Origin: Apodemus sylvaticus
Taxonomy: Eukaryota; Chordata; Mammalia; Rodentia; Muridae
Direction of reading: 5' to 3'
DNA: 64,000 nucleotides
Assembly (NCBI RefSeq): GCF_947179515.1
Contig: NC_067492.1
Location: 7,395,676-7,459,675 of the forward strand
This document shows positions 1 to 11,257 of the stretch, one piece after another. How positions within the stretch are numbered: the first letter of the stretch is position 1; each line of letters opens with the position of its first letter. The translations under genes were made by a program, and so were the position numbers. The notes under the pieces were generated by a model. The model was given only the letters and a program-made list of their open reading frames with translations, did no database searches and was not told the DNA's origin.

Positions 1-1340
1 ATGGACTTTTTAAAGGTGTAACCCCTGGCATTTAGCCCATCCAAAGTATTTTTGTCTCCTCCAAGATTCCATTTCCTCTAAGCTCCTCCAGCCCTGGCAG
101 CCGACAATCTGTTCTCCATCTCTGTGGAATGGCCTGTGTGGTTAACAGGTCAGGTATGCAGTGGCCAGCTTCTGTCCCTCTGTAACAGGTTGTCAGGGCT
201 ACCTGTGTGTCATGGGTCAGTGCTCTGCCCCTCTAGCCATGAGCCATATCAAAATGTGTTTATGTACTGTCAGTACAACTGACACCACCGGGATGCATCC
301 AGGGTTTGGTGCTCTGCAGAGCCCTGGCCTCCTGAAGTGCCCCTCAGCCATGTGCTGCAACCCCTGGGGCTCCAGCTCAAGCTGGCCTGCTCCCTCACAC
401 ATTTCTAATTGTTCCCAGTCATCCAGTACTTCCATACTGTCGGCCCCTGTGGGAATCCTCTGGCCACATTATCCCTAAGGAATGGACAGTGGGTGAGCCC
501 ATACCCTCTGTGCACAATGCGTAAAGGAGGGATTGGGCAGGGAGGATCCAACTGCTGGCCTTCCAGAGGCTGAGCTGTCCTTACACTCACAACATGGGTC
601 CTCAGGCTGAGAAATGGTTCATTATGGGCTGCAAAGGTTCGTGTCCTTGGGTCAAGCCATGTCCCCCGGCTGCCCTTTGCGATGCTCATGAGGCTAGGGC
701 TTTGCAGGGTGTATGGAAACCTGCCTCTCATCGTATGGACAACCAAAGTGTGTGCAGCAAAGTCTATAGAACATGGCAGCAGCCAGAGAAAGGAGAAGAC
801 CTGAAGTGCTCACCCACCAGGGCCAGGGATCTCATGTGGCATGACCTACATTCCACATGTGACCCCAAAGGGTGTGTTGATTACTCTTGTATTGCTGAGA
901 AGAGACACTATGATCAAGGCACCGTATAACAGTGTAATGGGCTTGCTTACAGCTCCAGTTAGTGAGTCCACAGCCATCAGGAAGGAGAGCTTGGCCAGAG
1001 GCAGACACAGTGCTAGAGAAGTACTGAGAGCTCGCATCCATCTGATCCACAAGCAGGAGACAGAAACAGAGAAAGAGACTGGCCCTAACATGGGCCTTTA
1101 GAACCTCAAAGCTCCAGTGACACACTTCCCCCAACAAGGCCACACCTCTTGATCCTTCAACAGTCTACCAACTGGGAGTCAGAGCCTCTGGAGGCGTCCT
1201 CATCCCCAACTGGGAGTCCGAGCCTCTGGGGGAGTCCTTATGCCCCAGCACAGGCTGGGAGAAGCAGCAGAACGAACATTGGTGGGCTCCACGCTGCGCA
1301 CAGGCCCTCCTACGTAGCACCTGCTCCACACAGACACTGG

Positions 1341-1735
1341 GGATGCCTGGCTGGGGGGGGTGCAGCTGGTGGGGGCAGGTGAGAGTGTGTGTGTGTGTGT
1401 GTGTGTGTGTATGCCTGGCTGGGGGGGAATGCCTGACTGGGGAGGGGGTAGGCCCAGCTGGCCGGGGGTGGGGGAGTGGGGGCTGGGGGGATGCCTGGCT
1501 GTGGGGGGTGGGCCCAGCTGGCCGGGGGGTGGAGGAGATACCAGGCTGGGGGGATGGTGGGCCCAGCTGGTTGGGGGTGGGGGAGTGGGGGGTGGGGGGA
1601 TGCCTGACTGGGGGGATGGTGGGCCCAGCTGGTCAGGTGGGGAGTGGGGGGTGGGGGATACCTGGCTGGGGGGATGGTGGTCCCAGCTGGCCAGGGGTGG
1701 GGGAGTGGGGGGTGGGGGGATGGTGGGCCCAGCTG
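1341..1735. repeat. G-rich minisatellite, about 6 copies of a 45-62 bp unit
   Basis: The landmark 'gcccagctgg' (first copy near 1452; one copy begins tcccagctgg) recurs about every 45-62 bp, each followed by long G tracts and often 'atgcctg'. A (GT)n run at 1386-1410 interrupts the left end. The plus strand is purine/G-rich, with many runs of four or more G. Confidence 0.9.
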
Positions 1736-2439
1736 ACACAGGCTGCAGCTTAGAAGTGGGACTTGCTGTATTCTCAGTGATACCACTGGCTGTTTCCTGC
1801 AAGGACCACGCTGCTGTCCACCTTCAGTGGCCACAATACTATCTCCCTCAGTGCCCACACTGCCATTGCCAGAAGTGACAACCTAGCTGTTCTTCAGTAT
1901 CATGTGGCTGCCTCCCAGAGAGGGTGGCGGCAGGGCCTGTGTCCCTTCCGGGGAGGAGGGGAGTACAGAGGCAGGACCTCTGTCCTTTTTCCTCCGAGTC
2001 ATCAGAGAGTTTTGAAAAGAGCAAAACTAGCAGCCAAACGCAATAGCAGGTTGGGCATATGTGCCCTAGATCTGTGGCAACAGCCCTACAAGAGCTAAGG
2101 GAGGAGCCATGCCCTTCTGGACCCCTGGCACACAGAGAGAAGACCACAGGCCTACCCTCTGTGGTGACTGAGGGGATCCTAGGGACCAAGCAAGAGAACC
2201 AACTACCTCTTCCTCCAGTTCTGCAGACTAGAATTCCTAAGTCCAGGTGTCAGGACGGCTCTGCCCACAGCTTACACAGAGCCACCTTCCAGTCTCTGGG
2301 GAACCAATGTCACTCTAGTCTTTGCTACTGTCTTGATGAGGTCATGTCTGCACAGACCCTTTCCAGATGAAATCACACAGGTGAAGGCCCAGGGCCAGAG
2401 CTGACCCTCCATTTTTTATCACTGTGACAAACACCTCAC

Positions 2440-2760
2440 TAAAATAATGTAAGGGTCTGTATGGGTTCCTTTTCTCATTGCTATGATCAAATATTATTGT
2501 GGCTCACAGTTCAAGATACAGCCTATTGAGGCTAGGAGTGGTCTCACTGTATCTAATGTTAGGAAACAGAAAACATCAAACGCTGGCCCTCAGCCCCTCT
2601 CTCATTTAGTCCAGGGAATGACACCGTTCACAACAGGCAGCTCTTCCAGCCTCGGCTGATCTAATTAGAGAATCCCAGGTGTGACCTCGGGCTCCTCATG
2701 ACTCTGTGTTCTGTCCAGCTGGTTATGAATGAGCATTAACTATCACAGGCTTTTGTGTCA
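2440..2760 (-). mobile_element. URR1-like nonautonomous hAT relic
   Basis: The text 'ttccttttctcattgctatgatcaaata' matches the end of a common rodent repeat that I associate with URR1 (hAT-Charlie type). It is followed by diverged body sequence ending 'catta..tatcacagg'. The family name is from memory and uncertain; the strand is relative to the copy at 4312. Confidence 0.4.
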
Positions 2761-3901
2761 TGGTTTCAGTCCGTCAGAGTGAAGCAGCATGGCTCACACC
2801 ATGGTGCCCTGGAAGAGCAGGGAACACGGTGACACTCTTAGACCATCCAGCATGAAATCCCTTATGGAGCTCAGACTGACTTCTGATCTAACACTATTTT
2901 CCAAATGCTAGGATTACAGGCATGGCCGCTGCACCCTCTTATTCCATCCTGGTCTTCAGGGGAGGTCTTTTTCATTTAGCTTATCCTCTCTGGCTCTGGC
3001 CCTGTCCTCACGAACACAGCCTAGAGGTATGCCTTCCTCATCTCCTAAGCAGACTTTGTGGGACAGAGGCCTAAGTCGGCTCTGGTTGGCTATTTAGTAA
3101 GAGTAGCAGTGTGTCCCTATTGCTGCAGAGGGAAGGCCAGACGGCCAGCTGTCTCATCTGCCTCTCTCTGGAACAAAGCCCATCTTACCCCTTCCTCAAC
3201 CCACAGCAGACCCCACCAGCAGGGAGCATTGCCAACCTCTTAGAAAGGCACAAGGGTGGAGAGGTGTGGATGACTGTGACCCTGGAAATCAGGATGTGCC
3301 GGGTACCCTCAGAGAGAGGCCCCAGGCTTTCTCAGATGTTTTGCCCACACAGCCTCCTCCCCCAACCCCACTTCAGCCTGAGACTTCCAGTCACTATCTA
3401 AAAGCTAGTAATGGAGAATCCCTAACACTGTGGGTCACCATGATAACTGAATTGAGACGCTAATCTTGGGGATTTCTATCTTCTTGTCCTAAACAGTTTG
3501 GTAAAGATCAGAAGGCAGCCCAGCAGGAGAAGTGGAAGGGCTCCATCTGGGGCTGGTCCTGCCTCAGTCTTCAGCAGGCCATGCTCTTCTTCATTGAACA
3601 CAGACTAAACGTGGCTACCTCCAGAGCCAGGACTCTAGCACCTGGTAAGGATCCTGCACATCCAGCAGCTGAAATGTGACAACTGGGGAGAGAGACGTCA
3701 GCACAGGTGGACGCTCCCTGCTGGGTTAACCACGGACATAGCCATGTGTGAATACTCACACACGTGTGGGGCACGCCCACTTCTGGTTGCCTCCACTGCT
3801 TTCTGGCTCTGATGTGCAGCCTTGACGGTCACCTGTGCTGTGGAGTATGACGGTCGGGCTTGATGGAGTCTGGAAGGAGGTCAGCAAAATGATACGTGAT
3901 G

Positions 3902-3932
<31 letters not shown>

Positions 3933-3933
3933 G

Positions 3934-3965
<32 letters not shown>
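3902..3965. repeat. Compound (CT)n(CA)n microsatellite
   Basis: About 14 CT units pass into 'acgcacgc' and then CA units. Confidence 0.95.
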
Positions 3966-4311
3966 GGCACAGCAGAAGCTTGAAAAGGTACAGGCCACAT
4001 CCACAGCCTTCACATGTCCCACCAGATGCTGATCAGTGAAGAGAAAGAGAATTTGCTGGAGGATGAGGGGCTGGCAGGCACCAGAGCGGTTCAGCCCAGT
4101 ATTCCCTTTGCCAGTGATGGGCTAACGCCTCATCTGCCCTAAAATGCAGGGAGAAAAGCTTTACTCCCCAATTCATCCAGACAGGTGATGCCAGCCTCAG
4201 TATCGCTTGCCCAGATAGACAGATGAGAGGACAAGTCATTCTGTGCAGTGAATGTCACTGCGCCCACTGTCTCTGGGTAGCCTAGCTGGACTGTGGTGAC
4301 TCCCTGGCTGC

Positions 4312-4990
4312 AGTGGGTGATCTTCACTGTCAACTTGCTGGGTTGAGAGTCAGCATGGAGACACGCCTGTTGGTGTATCTGGGAGGTAGTGACTTAGAAG
4401 GTTTCACTGCAGAGGGAACACAGACCTCGAATATGAGTGGCCCCATCCCTAAAAGACAGGCCTCTGGCTGGCCACACTGGTGGGAGACTGTTAACAGGTA
4501 TGGGAAAACTCTTCTTAATTGTGACTGGGGGACTGGAGAGATGGCTCAGAGGTTAAGAGCACTGACTACTCTTCCAAAGGTCCTGAGTTCAAATCCCAGC
4601 AACCACACAGTGGCAACCATCCGTAACAAGATCTGACCTCCTCTTCTGGGAATGTCTGAAGACTGCTACAGTGTACTTACATATAATAAATAAATAATAA
4701 ATCTTTTAAAAAAAATTGTGACTGGGACCATATTCCCTGGGCAGGGGACCCTGGAATATGTTGTGTAAGGTGGGGAAAAAAACCAGCCTAAAACTAGCAT
4801 GTGTTTGTCATTCTCTGCTTAGCAATGTGATCAGTCACCTTCCAGTCCCTGCTGTCACGCCTCTCCTACCATGATGGGCTGTAACCTCCAACTGGACGTA
4901 AAAATAAACCCTTCTCTCCTTTAGTCCAGTGTAAAATAGCTTTATTTTGGACAGCTACTTTCTCACAGCAAGGAGAAAAGCAGCCCTGGA
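4312..4990 (+). mobile_element. URR1-like hAT relic, split by a B2 insertion
   Basis: It begins near 'cttcactgtcaacttgc', continues with 'gagacacgcctgttgg' and 'gtggccccatcc', and ends with 'ccatgatgggctgtaacc' and 'aaaataaacccttctctcc'. These are landmarks of the same family as the 2440 and 25540 elements. A B2 with its own target duplication lies inside it, so the relic is older. Confidence 0.45.
4530..4713 (+). mobile_element. B2 SINE with target-site duplication
   Basis: Typical B2 head 'gactggagagatggctcaga' with RNA polymerase III A and B box-like blocks, and a tail with AATAAA motifs and poly(A). A 13-bp duplication 'aattgtgactggg' flanks it at 4517-4529 and 4714-4726. Confidence 0.95.
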
Positions 4991-7900
4991 CAGAGGGTGC
5001 CATATCTGAGCAGGACGCCCATGGCACCTGTGCCTCTGTGGCTGAGAGTGTGACAGCCACCTGTGCGCCTCTCAGCCTTGGCCCCATCCGCTCAGCGACC
5101 ATTTCTCCATAGCACAGCAAGGTCAGCATTGCTTCTAGGTGTGGCCTGGCCTAGCCTGGGTGACCCCGAGGATCTGGAAAGGCTGGTCTGCCCCCAGATC
5201 CTCCTGATCTACTATCAACTAGACCTAGCAGCAAGTATCAAACCCAGCAATCAAGTAAGGGCTTCCCAGGGCCATGGCTTCCAAAGAACGGCCCCTCTCT
5301 CTGTGCTCCGGGCCCTTGTTGTGGGGTCCCTGAGCTGACTATTCCTGTGGACCCAGTACAGGACAATGGCTTCTTGGGCCAGGGTCTTCAGAGGCCCCAC
5401 CCAGCCATCCCCTGGTGCTCCCAGCCCTGTCGCCTCGAATCTCCACTAAAGAGGAAATGGATGCCATGTGAATGGGAAGCCCTGACCTCCCTGACAGAAC
5501 AGGAGTCTAGTTTTCTTCTCCACATCGCCCCCCCCACCCCCACTCCTTGCTTCTCTCTTTCCCTGTAACTCCTGCACACAGACGCCTGGGTCCCTCCTAC
5601 ACTTGACACTGTAGCAGCAACACCTTTCCAGCCCTGACAACTGGAACCATCATTAGACTTGGGCCAGAACTATCAGGTCACCTTGTGCCCCTCGCCCAAG
5701 AGGAGGTTGGTCCTTAGCCTCAGTCTCTCTCCTTGGCTTTAGTAGCCAGTACACGACACCCTTGCCTGGGGGTCAGAGGGAAGTGCCCTCTGTCTGGGAG
5801 AAGCATGAGAAAAAAGGGACCTTTCAGGGTTTGCCCTAAACTCCAGTGAAGAGCAGAGTATGGCTCGGTCCTGCACCCACGCCCACTGGGATGAGATCAT
5901 TCTTTAAAATTTCCCCCAAGGCAGGGAGAAGGCAGAGGCGGGAGCTGGGTGCCCTCAGGGACTTCTGGAACTTCTGGCCTCCCAAGCTGCTGTTCCCCCC
6001 ACCCCACCCCACAAGCTGCCGCTCCCCAAACTGCCCCCACCCCCACACAGAACTCAGCAGGCTTGAGCAGCCTCTTTGACTCCTTGGACCAAAGAGATGC
6101 TGTGCCCACTCAGCCTGAGTGGGAGCTAGTGGGCCTGTTTGTTCACACCCGGAGGTCTTCACAGGGTGGCCAGAGAACCAGGCCCTGAGAGTTCCTCAGC
6201 CTACAGCTTGGCTGCCCCAGACAGGGAATACAGACACTGAGAGAGACCTCATGGGGTCTGAGCAGACCAGCCCTGTTGAGTAGGTATGTTCTTGGCAGAA
6301 GCTCTGGGGATCTGGGCCCATTCCCTGAGACAGACTGATCTAGGATAGACTAGTGTCCCACCACTTGGGCACAGTGATGGCTCAGGGCACAAAGCCCAGG
6401 CAGCTCTAAGGCAAGTTCCATGTCCCTAATCTGAGGCTTGGTGGCCAGAAGAGCCCCATGGTCATCAATAGGGGGTGTACTGTCACCATCAGGCTCAGGA
6501 CCTATAACCCAACATCAGCTTGACCCAACCCCTGTGTAAGAGCCCAGTGGGGCTGAACTCTCAGACACTCCTGACCTGAGAATTCTGGGGCTGGTCTAGA
6601 CCTAGATCCTAGCTGCTGTGGGCTTCAGGAACGTGGGACTCCTCTCCAGCGTGAGCACCCTAACCATGACTAGCAACCTTAGCCAGCGTAAGAATGAAGC
6701 CACTACGTTCTACCACTGCCAGTATTCCCTCAAGTGTGTCAGTTACTGACAGCTGGAACCTGCCCCCAAACTTGAGCAGCAGCCCTGACTCTGGAAGAGA
6801 CGGCAAACCCTGACACACCCACCAACCCAACCACACAAGTCCCCAGCTCTCTGCCCTGGCAAATTCCAGACATACTGCAGTCACAGCTATGCCTGGAATG
6901 GGAAGGCAGGGGTAATGTGGGTCAGAGGAGGACGCTGGCCTGAGCAGGTGGCCCACAGGGGAACCCACAGGGAGTTTCAGGTGATTCCTAACGCTGTGGC
7001 AACAGCTGCCCGCCAGCCCTGAACTCAGCAATGCTGGGTGGCAGGAAGCAGACACAAAAGTGTACCATGCAAAGGGGCTTTGGGAACAGACAGGGACCCC
7101 AGCCCCTGTGGCTGGAACATGTGTGGACCCAGTTCCCTTCCTACCTGGCATTGTAAGGTGACATCTCCTTGCTGCTCACCAACTACTGGTCCAGCCTGTG
7201 CCAACCCTCCTCAGAAGCTTTAAAATCCCTCTGAACCCTCTCCAAGGTTTGTATGTGAAGCCAGGGTTTTGGGGTGGGGGAGGCATGAAAAACTGCCAAA
7301 ACCAAACTGACCAGCAGAAGCTGGACACCCTCATGCCAGGCTTGTGGCCTGGGTGGCAGACGGCCACTCCTCAGCAGGGACACAAAGGGCATGCTCATTG
7401 TGCCACCTCCACACATCAAGCCCCATTGTTTCCCCAAGTGGTATTTGGGCTGCAGGCTCTAAGAGGAATGAAGCCTTCCCCACAATGAGGCTCAAAGGGG
7501 CCTGGAGGCAGAAGGCTCACACCAGTGAGGCAGCTCTGTTCTGAGCAGCGCAGGGACCTAGCGGCAGCCTCAGAGTTTCCTGGCGTCTGTTCACGGGTGT
7601 TGCAATGGTGGGGGGTGAGAGAAAGAAAGAAATAGGAGATTATTAAGTATTTTTTTTCTCCTGAGCCACAGGGCCAACTGGGCACACAGACCATCTGCAA
7701 AACCACTTCAGCTGACTAGCAGGAGCAGTGTCCGCCTGAGAATTAACCCCTCTAGGACCTGGTAGCACCCTCTGCAGAGAGAGCTTCCTGGGGGTGGCAG
7801 CTGTGGGCACTTCTGCAGAGTGGGTGACAGAGCAGAGTTGGAGGTGGTGGGATGGGGATTTGCACACTCTTCTGGCTTCCTTTCCTCCCCCTCCTCACCC

Positions 7901-8818
7901 AGATGTTAACAATGGACGCACAGTTAGAGGTGTGGTACTAAAGACAGCACGGTTCCTAGCTCTGAGCCAGCTGTGACAGGGTTAGGACAGCAACCAGCCA
8001 GCCTCCTGGAACAGGTGGGACTTGGACTTTGCCCATTTGCCTTATAGCAAAGCAGCCAGACTTAAGGCCACCTCAGACTTGGAAAGGGCCCTAGGAAGCC
8101 AGGCAGGGCCTGGGGAGAGGTGTCAGCACTTTGGACATAAAACAGGTGGGCCTGAAAATGTTTGGCTGAGGCCCAGGTCCCAGCAAATGAGGACACCACA
8201 GAGCCCACCATAAGTCCCAGCCACGACACATCCTGTGCTGCCGTGTTCCAGCAGGTGGCATCCGAGGCAGCTGGCAAGCCACTGCCCTTCATCGATGCTG
8301 CTTCCTCCGCACAAGGATGTCGTGAAGTAAGAACACAGGTGCGCACAGTCCCCAGTAGAGGCTTCCTACGAATGGCTGCTGCTAGGGCCAAGGTGAGGGT
8401 CCGAGCTGCATCTGAGGTAATTTTCTTTTACAGCTAAAGTGAAGGCTGTACATGTGAGACATTCCCACTGTGAGGGATCAAAAGAGCAAGGGAGCAGCTC
8501 TTGTACCAAAGCCCCGTGCCTATCAACTCAGGTGTCACAGCCAACCAATTTGCTGGCATCTTAGAAAATGTACAGGAGGAGCCAGCCCTGCGGGCCATAT
8601 AGGGCCAGGACGGGATGGCATCTGCGGAGCAGAGCCTTCCTAATGGCAGAACTCTGAGCTCCAGAGACCCAGCCCGGTGTAGAGCCCCACAGGGGAGAGG
8701 TATTCCCACACTGCCAAGCCTAGCTTTACCCATGATGGCCTAACGGGAGAGCTATGAGATGTCTCCTCATTGGCTCTACCTCTGTCTCTCCAGCTCTGCC
8801 TGTCTATGCCCGATTCTG

Positions 8819-8987
8819 ACTTTTTGTTTTTGTTCCTGTTTTGTGAGACAAGATTTCTGTGTAGCCCTAGCTGTCCTACTATCCTAGAACAATCTCTGTA
8901 GACCAAGCTGGCCGGAACTCACAGAGGTCCACTTGCCTCTGTCTACTGAATGCTGGGATGAAAAGCCTGCATCACCACCATTCAGCT
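8819..8987 (-). mobile_element. B1 SINE (diverged)
   Basis: Reverse-oriented B1 with a T-rich start, then 'gagacaagatttctgtgtag', 'accaagctggcc' and 'tgaatgctgggatgaaaagc'. It is moderately diverged. Confidence 0.85.
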
Positions 8988-9480
8988 CCCCCTGATTTTT
9001 TAAGATGAGGTCTCTAACTCCCACTGTGTTCCTTTGTCTCTTTATGTCTCTTACTCTATATTTCTGTCTGACCTCTCTAAAACCCTCCAGCCCTAGGGAC
9101 TTTCAGAGGTGGCTGCTACTTGTCTGTCATTGTGCTGACCTTCAAGGGAGTTCCAAATTCTGGAAGCACAGTGGGTCCTTGGGTCTCCAGGCCCAAGGTT
9201 TCTTTCTAGGCAGGCAGAGCCAGCAGCTAGAAGGCTACCAGAAGTTTCACATGTGATTAAAGGTAGAATATATCTAAGGCTGGGACCCAAAGGGCTCCGG
9301 GATTCAACACACAGATCTGACTGTGGGGTCAAAGGCTCAGAGAAAGCACAGGAGGGTGATCACATACCCTGGGGCTATAGGTCAGTCTTCTCCGTGTCAC
9401 TCCAACCTATAAGCTTACCAGCCATGTTCTCTGAGCCCCTTCTCTAAGTACTTAGTTTGGTCTACCTGTCTACAGCTGCT

Positions 9481-9862
9481 GTTTTGTGTGTGGATTCACA
9501 TGTATGTGTAGAATGTACATATATGTGTATGTATGTTCATATGTATGTATAGTATGTGCATTTGTGTATTCACATGTATATGTAGTAGGTATGTGTGTGT
9601 GTGTATGGAACACCAGAGGTCGACACTGAGTATCTTCCTAACTCATTCTCCACCTTATTATTCTGAGACATGGCTTCTTACTAACCCTGGAACTCACCGA
9701 TCTGACTAGATGGTGGCCAGCAGGCTTTGAGGATCCTTCTGCCTCTCTTTCCCCAGCTCAGGGCTTACAGACATATGCTGCCAGGCCTGGCATTTAATAT
9801 GATTGCTGGGGACTAAAATCATGTCCTTATAAAGACTGAGCTATTCCTCCAGAACCCTAAAG
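9481..9862 (-). mobile_element. B4-like SINE with a TG-rich tail
   Basis: A degenerate TG/TATG tract (9481-9605) leads into 'accagaggtcgacactgag', 'tctgagacatggcttctta' and 'ctggaactcaccgatct'. These are landmarks of the ID-plus-B1 composite B4 family in reverse orientation. Confidence 0.6.
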
Positions 9863-10060
9863 GTATTCTCTGCGGAGTTAATCTTACCCTGTTTTATCAT
9901 TTGCAACCCAACCTGAGGATTTGCTTAGATCTTAAATGCGATCTAAGGATATAAATTGACCACAAATCCAACAGTCAGTCACAGTCCTTCCTGATTATCC
10001 ATGACACCACCACGCACAAGAGACAAGCATGAAACCCACGTCCAGCTCAGGAATGAGATT

Positions 10061-10068
10061 TATAAAAG
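10061..10068 (+). promoter_or_regulatory. TATA box-like TATAAAAG
   Basis: A consensus TATA element lies 32 bases before the ATG of a 122-codon ORF (10093-10461). No initiator or GC box was recognised, and transcription is untested. Chance occurrence is quite possible. Confidence 0.3.
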
Positions 10069-11151
10069 GCCATTGTCTCTGCACACACACAGATGGACAG
10101 CAACCTGAAGGAGCTGAGAGTCAGCAGAGGTAACAGTCCTGGACCAGTACCTGCCACGGCCAGGCTCACTGGGATCCCAGTCCAAGGAGTGGACCAGAAA
10201 ACTGGCCAATACCCCAGCTCCCCTGGAGGGATGCACTATTCACCAAGTGACACTTGGGCCCAGGACCTCAGCTCCAGCTCCTTTGGAGCCACTTATGGAC
10301 AGAGGCCCCACTGCACCCAAGCCTTGGAAAGCATGGAGCTGGGCAGTTCTCCTCCCGCCGTGCAGCACTGCTCCGCTCCTCCGGGAAACCGTGACCCTGG
10401 CTCACTTGCTTCCTCAGCTGCAAGCGTGGCCCATCCATCATTTCCTGTCTGCTGGGCATGATGATCTCAGATAAAACTCAGTGGGGATACACTGCCAGCA
10501 AGCCTTCATCCATCCTATCCTCCTGGGTGCCAGATAGATCGTGACAGTCTGGTCTGACTCTAGAGGACAAGAAATCAAGATAGGCGGGTGCTGCTGCCGC
10601 AGCCTCCAAACTTCTACTGGTCAGCACCCCACCTCCCCATGCCCAGTGCTGGGCCCTCAGCCCTCCCCATTGCCCTTGCCCAATTGCCCTATGTCCAGGC
10701 TGTGGACCACGCCAGTTGTCTGCTAGAGGGGGCAGTGGTGGGCAGGCAGCTGCAAAGGGAGGGAGGTTGCAAGGTGAGGCAGCGGGAACTATGGCATTTC
10801 TATTTGATCCAGTAGAACACGTTAGCACTGTGGTGGCGGAGTGAGGTGGGAGGTAGAGGGACAGGGTCAAGGGACAACCTAGGGCAACAGAACAGCAGAA
10901 GACACACAGCTGCTTAGAGTGTTTCTATCCCAGGTCACAGGGGCAGGGCAGGTAGCTTTCCCTGTCTGTAAGGTCTGAGTTAGTGAAGGGGTAGTCAGGG
11001 GCTGACGATCATGGACAGCCCTGGCCTGGGGCCTGTGCTGCAGGAGTACTCAGGTCTTACATGAAAGCTGTGCTGTCTGTCAGTCTCCTACGGCACCTAC
11101 GTGCCTGCAGCTGCATGCATTTCATGACATTATGATTTTAAGCTACTTCAT

Positions 11152-11257
11152 GTTTGTTAGACAGGGTCTTACTATATAGATCAGGTAAGCCTCAAACGCA
11201 CAATCCCTGTCTCCATCTCCTGAGTGCTGGGATAACGGCAGGCACCACCACACTGAC
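11152..11257 (-). mobile_element. Old B1-like SINE
   Basis: Contains 'gacagggtcttactatatag', 'tgagtgctgggataacggc' and 'aggcaccaccacactgacc' in reverse orientation. Confidence 0.75.

Noticed and set aside
1200..1878. Proline- and glycine-rich ORFs up to 200 codons
   Set aside because: They come from the G-rich minisatellite and the GT run, not from a gene.
4530..4600. tRNA-like sequence in SINE heads (also at 27758, 59183, 51633)
   Set aside because: These are the tRNA-derived promoters of B2 and ID elements, flanked by SINE bodies and target duplications, not functional tRNA genes.
10714..10735. Possible second CTCF-like site (tgctagagggggcagtgg)
   Set aside because: The core differs from the consensus at several key positions and the spacing is off by one, so it is too weak to call.
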